Source of the DNA: Pleurobrachia bachei
Lineage: Eukaryota; Ctenophora; Tentaculata; Cydippida; Pleurobrachiidae
Assembly: GCA_000695325.1 (NCBI GenBank)
Contig: AVPN01000015.1
Location: 1-57,561 of the forward strand
Direction: 5' to 3'
Length of the DNA: 57,561 nucleotides
Part shown: piece by piece, positions 1-11,817 of the stretch
Position numbering within the stretch: the stretch's first letter is position 1
How the letters are laid out: each line of letters begins with the position of its first letter
Program-made: the position numbers and the translations under genes
The notes under the pieces: model-generated
The model's database searches: none
Told to the model about the DNA's origin: nothing
Seen by the model: the letters and a program-made list of their open reading frames with translations, nothing else

Positions 1-50
1 TGGATTTATCTCATCCACCGCTGCACAGCAGCTAAGTATTTTTATCCCTT

Positions 51-1625
51 CTATTGTAAAGTTTTATAGTTCTGTATCAGAAGTTTCTTTCCTACTTTCC
101 CCATGTGATTCCGGGGCAATTCCTTTACCAGGATGAACTCTTTTGGAATTTTGTAGGGAGAAAATCTGTCTTTACACCATTTCCTAATATCCAATGAATT
201 CACGGCATCTTGAGATGTCACATCACTCTCAATGATAGCAACTACCCGCTGTCCCCAGGTCTCATCTTCTATCCCAATAACAGCTACATCAGTTATATTG
301 GGGTGATCCATCAGCAGTCTCTCTATCTCTAAAGCACTCAGTTTATATCCCCCACTCTTTATCACATCTTGACTGGTCCTACCGAGAATCTTAAAACTCC
401 GTCCTTCATGTATCTCTGCAGTGTCTCCTGTTTTAAACCACCCGTAACCGGTAAAGGATTCCTCAGTAGCTGATTTGTTATTGTAGTACTCACTAAAGAG
501 TGTCTCCCCTCGGATCTGTATCTCCCCCGTCTCACCAGGGGTGTGAGAGGTTATAACCCCATCTGATGCCTCCCCAATCACCTCGCCACCCTCCGACATT
601 AACCTAACCTGAACACCGCTAAAGGGGACTCCGATACACCCAGGGGTCCTATCTGAGACAGGTTCGTAGGGGTTACTAATAACGAGCCCTACCTCTGTCA
701 TACCATATCGCTCCAGTAATCGGTGGCCTGTTATCTCACTCCACCGGTTACTGACAGATTCACGGAGAGCCGCTGATCCGCTAACCATTAACCGTAATCG
801 GGCCATTTCATCCCTTACTACCCTCCCTCCCATTTCTTTATCATAATGCTCTATCAGTCGACTATATTGGGTCGGTACCCCATAGTACATGGAGGGAGGG
901 TCCTCCGATAGAAACTCCTCCCATACCTCACCCGGATTAAACTTAGTTCTCATGTCGACAGTTCCACCCTGACTAAGAACACTGAAGATCCCCAGAATAC
1001 CATGAACATGGTAAAGTGGAAGGGTGTGCAGGATGCTATCATTTTGAGTTATCCTCCACCCATTAACCAGGGCATCTGTCCACTGTTTGAAGGCACCAAA
1101 CCCAGACAGGACACCCTTTGGTTTCCCTGTTGTACCGCTAGTGTATATCATGACACCCCCGATCATGTCCTCGTAAGACACTGACGGTGTTGTATCCTCT
1201 GTACCATCCAGACAAATAGTAGAGATCCCCTCCGCAAACATTTCATCCGTCTCAGGAGTGGTTATTACCACACTCGCCTCACTGTTATTCAACAGGTACT
1301 CCAACTCACTCTCACTGGCCTTGTGATTCAGGGGTACTGGGACGCAGTTAGCATGCATGACACCCATCACTGCGGCAGGGAACTGGACACAAGATGGGAG
1401 GACTAGCGCAACACGAGATCCCCTGATACACTGGGCCCTGACACAATCAGAGACAATAGATGTTAGGGAGGAGAGACGCTCAAAGGAATGTGATCCGGTA
1501 GTGTCTTTAATGGCTGTTTTGGTTTGGTCGATATTGGGGATGAGATACCGCGGTCCTGACAGACACCTCAATGAGAGGAGGGTTGGGGACCGGCATCTGG
1601 AGATAACCCGGGAAAGTGTTATCAT
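51..1625 (-). CDS. ACSF3: Acyl-CoA synthetase, ACSF3-like (malonyl-CoA synthetase family)
   Basis: Single uninterrupted 524-residue ORF of the ANL adenylating superfamily. These enzymes activate a carboxylic acid to an acyl-adenylate and then to a CoA thioester; ACSF3 acts on malonate in mitochondria. Visible motifs are the phosphate-binding YTSGTTGKPKG at residues 161-171, ERYGMTE at 305-311, GWFKTGD near 395-401, the hinge region SGGYKLSALEIE, and the C-terminal PRNHMGKVGKK with the expected catalytic lysine. The first 25 residues are rich in Arg/Ser/Leu and lack acidic residues, which fits a mitochondrial presequence. It is slightly shorter than the human protein (about 576). The start is the first Met of the frame. 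Family membership is certain; assignment to ACSF3 over other medium-chain ACSF proteins is inference from overall resemblance. It is intronless, unlike several neighbours. Confidence 0.9.
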   Translation of the reverse strand: MITLSRVISRCRSPTLLSLRCLSGPRYLIPNIDQTKTAIKDTTGSHSFERLSSLTSIVSDCVRAQCIRGSRVALVLPSCVQFPAAVMGVMHANCVPVPLNHKASESELEYLLNNSEASVVITTPETDEMFAEGISTICLDGTEDTTPSVSYEDMIGGVMIYTSGTTGKPKGVLSGFGAFKQWTDALVNGWRITQNDSILHTLPLYHVHGILGIFSVLSQGGTVDMRTKFNPGEVWEEFLSEDPPSMYYGVPTQYSRLIEHYDKEMGGRVVRDEMARLRLMVSGSAALRESVSNRWSEITGHRLLERYGMTEVGLVISNPYEPVSDRTPGCIGVPFSGVQVRLMSEGGEVIGEASDGVITSHTPGETGEIQIRGETLFSEYYNNKSATEESFTGYGWFKTGDTAEIHEGRSFKILGRTSQDVIKSGGYKLSALEIERLLMDHPNITDVAVIGIEDETWGQRVVAIIESDVTSQDAVNSLDIRKWCKDRFSPYKIPKEFILVKELPRNHMGKVGKKLLIQNYKTLQ

Positions 1626-2895
1626 GTGCCTAGAAGAGGGGTTTAGAAGGAGTTAAAAAGGTGGGATATTAGGGAACTATTAAAGAGGGGGTTGGAACAG
1701 TCAACAGGGAAGGGGGCATTGCACATACTAGGCTCTCCTCAGATTCTTGTGTGTTACAGATAAACAATAAATAGTGGTGTTATAGGGAGACATGGAGGAG
1801 ACAGTGCACTATTAACACACCATGTGTTGCACAGATCTCTTAACATGTGAGAGGATGGCAAATACTCATGTGTAGAAGTGCTATCGATGTAGAAGAAGCG
1901 ATATCTGTGAGATCTGGATAGTAAACCCATACATGTGCCCTACAAGTGAGAGATCTATCTTAAGAATCGACGTGTGTATGTTTGCTAGTTTGCGCACATA
2001 CATTATACAGGAACTTTAACAGGAGCTTCTTAGTCATTACTTAGTGTGTGTCTCAGGAATACGCAGACTACAGGGGCGTAGCTGCTTAACTCACAAACAT
2101 ATGTAACGCTAAGACGTGAGGCGGATGCAAGAAGTTACAGACACTGTCTAGACACGCCTGTATGAATGCATCTCTCTCCCTCTCTATGTCCCCCCTCTTT
2201 CTGTACTTCTCTAGACACAGAAGAACACCTGTAATACTCACTCTTCTCGCTCCGTAAACATTCATTCTGTCTCACTCTCTCTCTCTGTCAACTTTCAATG
2301 AGGTCTATTTAGGAGTTAGTTAGCTATCATGGCACATCAGAGTTAATCACTAGAGAAAGTGAGAGTAGAGAGACTACAGTCGGCTAAGAGCCAAACAACA
2401 AGTACCTAGTACAGTATGGGACAGACAAGAGTGGTACAGCTAATTGACTCCCTCGCCCTCTGCAGCACACAATCACCCACCAGGCTCCACCAGTCTGCCT
2501 CACTTTACCACGCAGAGAGAGAGAGAGAGAGAGATAGGAGAGCGAGACTACTAGATGTGGTAAATTGTGAGTGTAAAAAGGTTATGTCATGAGCAGTTTT
2601 AGTTTCCATCTGCTGCACGTATAATGGATCATTTGGAGTGGGGTGAGAGTGGAGAGAGAGAGAGGGAGAGAGAGAGGTAGAGAGAGAGAAATAGTAAAAG
2701 AGGAGAAAGAGAGAGCCCGAGGAGAAATGAGGTAAATAAAATATGCAGCGGAGGAGAGAAACGAGAGATCCATTAACAAAGATTAAAACGCAAAAAGAAA
2801 CAGTGTACATAAAAGCTGTTGAAACAGAAATAAATTACTGGTAATAAATACACATATCCCATTTTAAAAGTGGTCAATATTCTCTTCCCCTCCTC
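1626..2895. other. Intergenic, GA/CT-rich, no gene recognised
   Basis: About 1.3 kb between the 5' end of the ACSF3-like gene and the 3' end of UTP11. No coding pattern was recognised on either strand. It holds a (GA)n run near 2513-2534 and an imperfect purine-rich GA tract at about 2650-2720. It presumably contains the ACSF3-like promoter and UTP11 3' flank. Confidence 0.6.
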
Positions 2896-3820
2896 TCACT
2901 TGGCACGTTGCTTCCTCCACCTGTAGCTCACATTCCCAGACTCCTCGTCAACTTCTTTGAACACTTGTCCCTTTGCAGCCGCTATATTCTTGTATACCTG
3001 GGTTTATTGGTATAGGTCATGTTGGTAGCGATTATGATACAGGGAGGCATTCGATATCGACACTTGGTGACTTTACCAGAGACAAATGGGTAACACGGAA
3101 ATGATATATTGAGTATAATTACTAATATATAACAATTGATATCAATCAAATACTCTACAAGCAAAGCATACATGTGTCTGTAAAATATATCTGTGCCAGA
3201 TTGACACAATGAAGAACTAAAGCATATGGTAAATTTACCTGGAGTTTATGAGAGGCTCGTTCCAGGGTCTGCAGCCTCTTTATTCTCGTCTGTAACACAT
3301 TATACTGGACCTTCTTAGCCCTCCCCAGCGCCTTTTTCGTGGAAGAATCAATAGCTGGAGCTTCTGGCAACTTTTCAAGGTTTTCCAAATCGACATCCTC
3401 TGAATCCGAATCAACAAAAACAGTGTGAGTGTTAACTTTTTCTCCCTTTGTGTCGTGTAAAACCTCCTTCAATTTGGATATTTTATTTCTCTCAGCCTGG
3501 AGTTTGAGGTTAATATAGTTAGCGTCCTGGGTCTTCAGTAGCATTACCGTCTCATGGTCTAAAGTGTTGTCTTTATGAATCTCATGTTTTCCATCCACAA
3601 CCCTGCTCTTGATCATACCTCTGTAAAACTCGTCAGGATTTTTCTCATCTGCTACACCCTTCAACTGTTTGATTATCTTCTTCTTTTTGTTGAAATCCCT
3701 GGCACGAACAACATAATCTTTGTGCTTTTCAAGAAGACCAAATTTCTTCCTGTGTGCAGGCTGGCTCCTTTCCCGGTGAGTTCTCCGCTGGGCCTGGGCA
3801 GCATTCTTAAACGAAGACAT
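2896..3820 (-). CDS. UTP11: UTP11-like U3 snoRNP (SSU processome) protein
   Basis: Two-exon gene. Exon 1 is 3820-3239 (ATG at 3820) and exon 2 is 2997-2896 (stop TGA). The intron has GT at 3238 and AG before 2997, in phase 0, and the joined protein is about 227 residues. The N-terminus MSSFKNAAQAQRRTHRERSQ followed by FGLLEKHKDYVVRARDFNKK is the hallmark start of UTP11, a component of the small-subunit processome needed for 18S rRNA processing in the nucleolus. The protein is Lys/Arg-rich with a predicted coiled region and ends in a basic tail, RWRKQRAK. It is a little shorter than the human protein (253), so a small internal exon could have been missed. It is divergent from the ORF1-like gene at 3979 with only about 160 bp between start codons. 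An in-frame ATG at 3877 exists but is not family-like, so 3820 was chosen. Confidence 0.88.
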
Positions 3821-3978
3821 TCTAACTGCTTTGAAAATATAGACATTAGCAACTGAGGATGAAAATATAATCACCAATATTGGATATTGGTTACTTGATA
3901 AAATAAAGTCTCAAGTTTCAAACTTTCATCAACTACAACGTAAAACTATTTATTGAGGCTTGGCCTCTAGGTGCTGAA

Positions 3979-4908
3979 ATGACAACGATGGAGGAGAAGG
4001 GTGATAGCCCTATGATAAATGATGACTCAGTCGAACGATGGGCTTTCAATCTTTCAATGATCTTTAGCCCTGCCTGCCGGAAGGAAATGGAAGCTAATCC
4101 TAACCCTCGAGATTACGACATTGATTATGCCAAAGTGCAGAGGTACAGTGAATCTGAAATCGACGATCATGGTAGAATGTTAAGGAACGCGTTCAAAAAC
4201 TGTAGCAGTGAGGAGGTTATTAATCTGAGTTGCAGAACTTTTGTTAGCAGTATACGTGTTGTAAACCGGTATTTGAATGCTCAGCATGTCATGAACTGTA
4301 AAGTGAGAGAAACTGAACTACGAATGCAGAAATGCAAGGAGGAACTTGATAAACATCGGATCTCTGTAATCGACCTACAGAATAAGATTATCGCTCTACA
4401 AGACCGACATCTCGAGTCTGCGTCCAATTCTGTTGCTAAAATGAAAGCATATTCTACTGTTTTGAGTCAAAACTTGTCTGTCATCACCCCTAAGGTGGTT
4501 AAAAATGCAGTGGCGGAGTCTGATCGAGCTAAAAATCTCGTGGTGTTTGGCTTACCTGAGTCGACAAACCGAGTTGACTCAATCTCAGTGAAAGAACTAT
4601 TCGAAGAGTTGAATGAAATGCCTGTTACTAAATCAATGAAACAGTTCGGCCTAAAACTGGATTCAAGTTCCAAACCGCGACCATTGGTTATCTCTCTGGA
4701 GAATAGAGAATCTCTGTTAGCACTTCTTAGGAAAGCAAAACTCCTAAAACAGTCGGACAACTTTTCTTCTGTGTTTTTCTCGCCAGATCTAACACCAGTT
4801 CAACAAAAGGAAAGAAAACTTTTAGTTGAAACCATAAAGAGGCTTCGAAAGGAAGATCCAAATGGGAAATATTACATTCATAACGGGATCACTAAAATGG
4901 GTAACTAA
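3979..4908 (+). CDS. LINE ORF1-like protein (coiled coil plus RRM-like domain), orphan
   Basis: 309-residue ORF. A coiled-coil stretch lies at about 110-165, followed by the segment RAKNLVVFGLPES (about 180-192), a conserved RPLVISLENRE strand, and a C-terminal SPDLTPVQQKERKLL helix and YYIHNG strand. This is the layout of ORF1 proteins of animal non-LTR retrotransposons (RRM-like, CR1/L1-type), which bind the element RNA. No endonuclease or reverse transcriptase ORF follows. Downstream there is a hairpin (TGTCCGTAT ... ATACGGACA, about 4946-4978) and a short ACATTT-type microsatellite (about 5016-5036), both common near LINE 3' ends. It may be an internally deleted element or a retained single gene; the intact frame is compatible with either. 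It starts only about 160 bp from the UTP11 ATG, so the two may share promoter DNA. Confidence 0.72.
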   Translation: MTTMEEKGDSPMINDDSVERWAFNLSMIFSPACRKEMEANPNPRDYDIDYAKVQRYSESEIDDHGRMLRNAFKNCSSEEVINLSCRTFVSSIRVVNRYLNAQHVMNCKVRETELRMQKCKEELDKHRISVIDLQNKIIALQDRHLESASNSVAKMKAYSTVLSQNLSVITPKVVKNAVAESDRAKNLVVFGLPESTNRVDSISVKELFEELNEMPVTKSMKQFGLKLDSSSKPRPLVISLENRESLLALLRKAKLLKQSDNFSSVFFSPDLTPVQQKERKLLVETIKRLRKEDPNGKYYIHNGITKMGN

Positions 4909-5779
4909 CTCTTTTTGTAGTTATAATACGTATTAAAATGTGTGTGTCCGTATAGCGTTGGCTATCAATACGGACACCGTTATTTACACTAGAAAGTGGG
5001 ATATGAAATGTATGATTTACATTTACATTTACATTACATACACGATATAACTTGTCTTGTGATCGTCTGTGTGTCCTTAAAGCTTAACCAATCTGCACCC
5101 GACGCTAAACGATGACAGAACACAAAGGTTTAAGTGGCAGGGCCTCCTTCGAACTGACCATGCATACCTGGTACCCACAACAAATTTTGCATTAGGGACA
5201 GCGGACGTCGGACAAGCCGCTTGAAGAAGGCACCAGTACACGCTTTTTGGTAAACTGGCATGGCCAGTTTCAGCCAACTAAAAAATGCATTGAAAATGTT
5301 TTCATAAGTCAAATTTGCTTCGCCAATAGTCTTGACGTATGCTACACGCCCTTCTGACAAAGGAGGAGTTGAAAATGCGCGCGCTAGGGACCTGCAGCGC
5401 ATGTCAACCAATAGTCTAATGAGTTTCAAAAGCTGTCCGCATCGTCTGCATGTCAGAGTCGCCCCTGGGTGCTGTCGAAAGACGGGAACTCAAAAACCGA
5501 GAGAGCGAAAGTGGGAAAAGTTTTTCAAGATTTGGGGGGTAAAAGTTAAAAATTATACATAAAAATGAGTTTACATGTTCTGTAGTAATAAATAAATTAA
5601 AAATAATCGGCGTTAAACCTCGTCATGTATAATAAATTATAGTCAGTTTCTTCCGTTACTCTCGTGACTTTCGTCCCACGAAAACCTCGGCGGCTAACAA
5701 TAATAGTTTTTAGGAGACTGAATGAGAGGCGTTGTCGAATATAACGGATTGAAGAGCAAAAAAACTTCAGATCTTGATC
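4909..5779. other. Intergenic region with possible LINE 3' tail
   Basis: No coding exon recognised. Contains the 9-bp-stem hairpin at about 4946-4978 and the ACATTT-type repeat at about 5016-5036. The rest (5050-5770) is anonymous sequence, moderately AT-rich toward its right end. Confidence 0.5.
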
Positions 5780-8700
5780 ACAGCGCGCGCTGCAAGACTT
5801 TTGAAATTTTTAAGCGCGGCGCTTAGAAGCAGCGAACAATAAATATATTCGCCCAAGATGGGGGTTCTTCTCATAGTACGTCAAAGACAGAAACTAAATT
5901 CGGTGTTTTTAGTAAAACGGGGAAGGAAATGCAGAACAAGTGTGCTCTGAACAATATTCATACACCGATGTAGACAAATACACACACACTCGCAGCAATA
6001 AGGAGTCTTTTCAACACTTTAAGACTGTCACTGAGATACAGATTGTTGAAACACTGTTTCGGGACTGTTTCTGTGATCATTGGCCAGAATATTAGCGATA
6101 AATAGCGATACAGCGTTGTAGAAGTTCAGTCCTTTTTGAATAAAAATAAATAATAATTGATATCGGTAGATTATTACATAAAAATGTGTGTCGTTGATAG
6201 TTTACCATCTGAATCCACCTCCAGCACCTCCACCTTGTCTGGGGTCTGCTGCCACACCTCCACCTCCTCCTCCTGGGGGAGAGGAAAATTTATAACTCTA
6301 TCGACATGCAGATCAGATCCCAATATTTCCTCAGAATTCAGATTGAGTTATTCCAAATGGAGGTCTGGGTATGTACCTGATAGGAGTGCAGCCCGTCCGT
6401 ATGTCTCAGGTTGTTGTTGTTGTTGTTGTTGCTGACTCATTACATCGTACCCAGTATAGTCCAGGGGCCTACTCTGCAGCTCAAGCTGTACACGTGATGC
6501 ACCTGAATAATTGGGATGTTAGGAATGTGTTTTAGAGGTGTGAGGCAGGTGAAAAACCACCCTTAGTAGGGGCCACACAAAACACGCGGTAAGATCGTTC
6601 GAAGAGAGAGAACAGGGTCGCCCCTGCACTAGTGGCCCCTACTACCACACCGCTAGTTATTACCAATAATTACCAACTCACTGACCCACTGACTAGCACA
6701 GATTGGTGAAAACCACCCTTGTTATACCACAGACCCGGCAACAGCTGCCCAACGGACAAACAAACAGACAACCCTATAAGACAGAAACAAACAACTCCCC
6801 ACCAAGGCTTTCTTTATCCTTGATCATGGCCCGTATGGCATCAGCGTGTGTCTCCAACTCCACTATAGCCTGCCCGTATTTCATCTCCACGTTTTTGGGG
6901 GTAACCACGTCCATGAAAAACTTAATGACATCCCCGATAGAGGAGTCTAGAGATACCCCCTTTACAATAACGATGTGCTTCCCCGCTACTCCACCACCAC
7001 TGGCTGGTACACCACCTGCTGCCCGACCCACGGGACCCCCTCCTACACCGCCCACCGCCCCCTGGCCCTGATCAATAACCCTGTGGAGGAGGGAGGGAGG
7101 GTGAGAGATTACCTAGAATTAGGGGGTCAGAGGGTGAGGGAGAGGGAAAGCGTTTGTCTGGGGCCACACAACCCTTGTACTGTCATACCATTTCATACTT
7201 TGTCCCTACTATGTCCACTACCATACATTCATGTCCCTACATGTCCACTACATAGTCCGTCCATATAAACCAAGTCAAATAATATCACGTTTTGAATTTT
7301 ATATCGTCCCTATTTGTCCCTCTCTCTTTCTCTCTAGCCCTGCTCTGCTCGCTCAACTCTGAGTTGCTCTCTAACTCTGATTAGTTATCTCAACTCTATC
7401 CCCTCTGGTCTCTGCTCTGCTCTGTCCGTACCCTGGGGTTTCCTGTGGGTATGACTGGTAAGCTCCCTGGTCCGCATAACCCTGGTTATAACTGTTGTAG
7501 GGACCTCCAGCACCATAACCACCCCGATCCATCTGCTTCATTCGGCCACCTTAGCAGGGGAGAGAGGGGTGATAGATGGGAAGCTGAAAAGGGTGTGATA
7601 TGGGAGTGAAGGGGAGGGAGGGGATGGTAGCTGGGAATGGTGTGATGTGATATGGGAGTAAAGGTGATAGCTAGACGGCTGGGGATAGTGGTTAGAGATA
7701 GAGAAGTGTTGGCTCTTGGATAGAACCCTTACCTCTCCCATATCCTCCCATGTCCTGTCCAGGTTTAGCGTATGGGTTGTGTCGACCCCCAGTAGACCCC
7801 ATCCTCCCTCCTCCCATACCACCCCTGTGATCCTGGTATCCGCCACCACCGTGGTGCTGGTCGTTGTAGTACTGGTCGTTCCTGTTCCTCATCCCTCCAC
7901 CCCACTGTCGCGAGGAGGACTGGAAGATCTCGATATACCTGCAGGGAGGAGGAGGATGATAAAGGAAGAACATCTATAGACTATACCCTAAGTAATAAAT
8001 TCAGACAGACACCAACCTTGACCCGATTTTCTCTCCAAATTTAGCCATTGCTCGCTCTGATTCTTTGGTGTCACTAAACTCCACAAAGCATTTACCCATC
8101 GGGCGCCCATTCTCATACACCATCTAGATAAACAAGATAGATAGAAGGAGGAGGTAGCTGGGAGAGTTTTGATAGAGAGATAGAGGTAGACCTCATGAGT
8201 GCCTCATGAGACAAACGGACACGTTCTTCCGACTTACCCATTTTTTTTACGAACGTATGCAGCGCGCGCAGCAAGATTTGAAATTATATCCGCGCGGCGC
8301 TTAGAAGCAGCGAAAAATTAATATAATATGGTGGAGCTCCTCTCAGTCTTACTCTTATGTATCATGGAACGGCAGAGACAAAAACAAAAGTCGGTGTTTT
8401 TAGTAAAACGGGGAAAGAAATGCAGAACAAGTGTGCTCTGCAAAATACTCATACACCGATGTAGACAAATACACACACACTCGCAGCAATAAGGAGTCTT
8501 TTCAACACTGGGAAACAGTTTGAAACACTGTTTTGCGACTGTCTATGTGATCATTGGCCAGAATATTAGCGATAAATAGCGATACAGCGTTGTAGAAGTT
8601 CAGTCCTTTTTGAATAAAAATAATTGATATCGGTAGAATATTACATAAAAATGTGTCTCGTTGATCGTTTACCATCTGAACCCTCCTCCAGCACCCCCAC

Positions 8701-10607
8701 CTTGTCTGGGGTCTGCTGCCACACCTCCTCCTCCTCCTCCTCCTCCTTGGGGAACGGAAGAATTAAGTAAAGACTGAAAGAACTATATTGACATGCAGAT
8801 CAGATCCCACGCCCTCAGATCACGTTATCCCAATTCCAAACCCTGCAGCAGTGGTAATTACCTGAAAGGAGTGCAGCCCTTCCGTAGGTCTCAGGTTGTT
8901 GTTGTTGTTGTTGCTGACTCATTACATCGTACCCGGTATAGTCCAGAGGTCTACTCTGCAGCTCAAGCTGTACACGTGATGCACCTGAATAATTGGGATG
9001 TCAGGGTTGTGTTTTGGAGGTGTGAGGTAGGTGAAAAACCACCCATAGTAGGGGCCACTCAAAAAACGCGGTAAGTTCGTTACTGTAACTAGGTGAGAGA
9101 GACAGAGAGAGAACTGGGTCGCCCCTGCACTAGTGGCCCCTACTACCACACCACTACTGCAGAAGTTATTGCCAATACTACCAATAATTACCAACTCACT
9201 GACCCACTGACTAGTACAAATCGGTGAAAACCACCCAAGTTTACCACAAGACCCGGCAACAGCTGCCCAACGGACAAACAAACAACATTATACACAGATA
9301 CAGAAACAAACAACATCTGACACCCTATACGGTTCAACAAACAACTCCCCACCAAGGCTTTCTTTATCCTTGATCATGGCCCGTATGGCATCAGCGTGTG
9401 TCTCCAACTCCACTATAGCCTGCCCGTATTTCATCTCCACGTTTTTGGGGGTAACCACGTCCATGAAAAACTTAATGACATCCCCGATAGAGGAGTCTAG
9501 AGATACCCCCTTTACAATAACGATGTGCTTCCCCGCTACTCCACCACCACTGGCTGGTACACCACCTGCTGCCCGACCCACGGGACCCCCTCCTACACCG
9601 CCCACCGCCCCCTGGCCCTGATCAATAACCCTGTGGAGGAGGGAGGGGTGAGAGGGGTAACTAGAATTAAGGGTTGAGAGGGTGAGGGATTGCGTTTGTC
9701 TGGGGCCATACAACCCATGTCATACCATTGCAAGTCATACCATTTCATACCATGTCCCTACTAAATATGTCCACTACCATGTCCGTCTATACAAACCGTC
9801 AATGTTTTGAATTGTGTTTCGTCCCTATTTGTCCCTCTCTCTCTCTGACCCTCTCTCTCAACTCTATCCCCTCTGCTCTCTGCTCTGATATGTTCGTACC
9901 CTGGAGTTTCCTGTGGGTATGACTGGTAGGCTCCCTGATCGGCATATCCCTGGTTATAACTGTTGTAGGCTGGAGGTCGTGGTATTGGTGGGGCTAGGTA
10001 GACGAAGTAAGCCGGTGGAGCAGGGAGAGAGAGGGTTGTGATTTGTATTGGGAGTGAAAGGGAGACTATAGATAGGGACAGCTGGGAGAGGAGCAAGAGA
10101 TAGAGAAGTTGTAGCTGGTGGGTAGAACCCGACTAATTAGTAATTACCTCTCCCATATCCTCCCATGTCCTGTCCAGGTTTAGCATATGGGTTGTGTCGT
10201 CCCCCAGTAGACCCCATCCTCCCTCCTCCCATACCACCCCTGTGATCCTGGTATCCGCCACCACCGTGGTGCTGGTCGTTGTAGTACTGGTCGTTCCTGT
10301 TCCTCATCCCTCCACCCCACTGTCGCGAGGAGGACTGGAAGATCTCGATATACCTAGGCAGGAGGAAATGATGATAAACGAAGAACAAAAACATCGATAT
10401 CCTAAGTAATGAATTCAGACACCAAGTACCAACCTTGACCCGATTTTCTCTCCAAACTTGGCCATTGCTCGCTCTGATTCTTTGGTGTCGCTAAACTCCA
10501 CAAAGCATTTACCCATCGGGCGCCCATTCTCATACACCATCTAGATAAACAAGATAGATAGAAGGAGGAGGTAGCTGGGAGAGTTTTGATAGAGAGATAG
10601 AGGTAGA
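5780..10607. repeat. Direct duplication of about 2.4 kb (hnRNP 3' half)
   Basis: Unit at 8262-10607 and unit at 5780-8191, in the same orientation, covering exons 6-11, introns and about 0.4 kb of 3'UTR. The right edge in both units is the intron text following exon 6 (the gatagaaggaggaggtagc region); after 8191 and 10607 the sequences part. Exons are nearly identical and the introns differ by small indels, as expected of alleles or a young duplication. Confidence 0.85.
6202..8123 (-). CDS. Second copy of hnRNP H/F exons 6-11
   Basis: A duplicate of the 3' half of the hnRNP H/F gene: exon 6 (8123-8017), 7 (7938-7733), 8 (7549-7432, intact), 9 (7080-6803), 10 (6502-6377) and 11 (6272-6202, stop TAA). 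All splice sites and phases are kept, and the polyQ run is one codon longer than in the proximal copy. The copy has no RRM1 or RRM2 exons of its own. It could only be expressed as an alternative 3' end of the upstream gene. More likely it is the second allele placed beside the first by the assembler. It holds the undamaged exon 8, coding for a Gly/Tyr-rich segment beginning GGRMKQMDRGGYG. Confidence 0.75.
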
Positions 10608-11817
10608 GAAAGAAAGGATATAGGGCTGGTAACACACCTCCAGACTGGTGACAGAGATGCCGGCAAAGAAATCGTAAACATCTTGTTCTGTTGAAGAGAA
10701 GGGAAGTCCACGTAGCATCAAAATGGGCTCTTTACCTGATAATGACATAACATGACAGAATTAGAGAATGAGAGAATGTATTTACATGACTATGATTAGT
10801 TGTATTTTGTTTGATGATCATCCCTCAATTACCACCTCACTTACCATAGCTGCCATAATGGCTCTTCACATTGTTGAGTTTGTTCAGTTCATCTCTGTTG
10901 CTCCTACTCAGCTCCAGATACCTCTTCCCCATGTACTCTTTGTCATGTTTCATAGCCGCATCAAGAGCTTCCTGGCTACCGAACTCAACTATAGCTATAC
11001 CAGTGGGCTGGCCTGGAGAGGGGGAGGGGGTTAGATCTTGGCAGAAAGATATTATATGCAGAGAGGGAGGTATTGATAAAATTGTTTCTTACCCTCAGAG
11101 TTTTTCATGATGTGCACGGACTCGGATGGGTCGCTGAGGGTGGAACAGTCATGGAAAAAATTTGCAATGTCAGCAGCAGACGCAGACCAGGGCAGACCCC
11201 GAACCTTTACAATGTACTCTCCACTGTTGTCTTCCTCATCTGAACAAGGGGAGATGGGTGAGGTATGTTGTGAAAATAGGGAAGATTGAAAAAAAGAAGA
11301 ATGTGTCTGAAAATTTAAGAAAGTCGAATAGAAAGGGATGTTTGGGGTTGTAGAACAAGTTGTGATATACCTTGGCCAGCTCTGTTCATGTCTCGTTCCA
11401 TGTTGTCCATACTGCTACTGACCACACTAATCCACCTGTTACCAATGTAATCCCTGTCCTTCTCTAGAGCCGAGGTGAGGTCCTGAGCTGACATCATCTC
11501 TACATAGCACTCACCACTTGGACGGTCTGGGGGCGAGGGAGAGGGGGGGGTGTAAGAGGGAGTGGGGGTGGTAAAGGGAGGGTGTTAGAGACAGGGGGTG
11601 TTAGAGAGAGGGCCAGGGGTGTTAGAGAGGAGTGCTATGTATTCATCACTGAGCTGTTACCCAATACCCACAACTCACTGTATTTGTCCTTGGTAAAGTG
11701 GATACCATTGTGTCTCCCTCCCTTTATATCGAGTCCGGCCAGGAACCTTGAGACATCATCAGGGGTTGCAGAGAATGGTAGCCCCGCTAGTTTGATGATA
11801 AAGGACTCTTCAGACAT
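8669..11817 (-). CDS. hnRNP H/F-type RNA-binding protein with four RRMs (proximal exon set)
   Basis: Eleven exons: 11817-11679, 11526-11371, 11239-11093, 11012-10845, 10735-10638, 10540-10434, 10353-10148, exon 8 (about 10003-9900, start damaged), 9630-9353, 8984-8862, 8745-8669 (stop TAA). All join in frame, giving about 538 residues if exon 8 is taken from the intact copy at 7549-7432. Exons 1-2 give RRM1 (LAGLPFSATPDDV, then PSGECYVE), 3-4 RRM2 (VRGLPWSASAADI), 5-7 RRM3 (LRGLPFSSTEQDV, GKCFVEF, RYIEIFQSS), as in the quasi-RRMs of hnRNP H/F/GRSF1, which bind G-tracts and control splicing. A Gly/Tyr-rich linker precedes a fourth RRM-like unit in exons 9-10 and a polyQ run. Exon 9 appears to use a GTGGGG donor, which keeps the frame. 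hnRNP H has three RRMs, so the fourth is unusual. Part of exon 8 (9970-10019) is a parallel complement of the other copy. Confidence 0.85.

Noticed and set aside
9970-10019. Alternative or mutually exclusive version of hnRNP exon 8
   Set aside because: The apparent divergence is fully explained by the text being the unreversed complement of the other copy.
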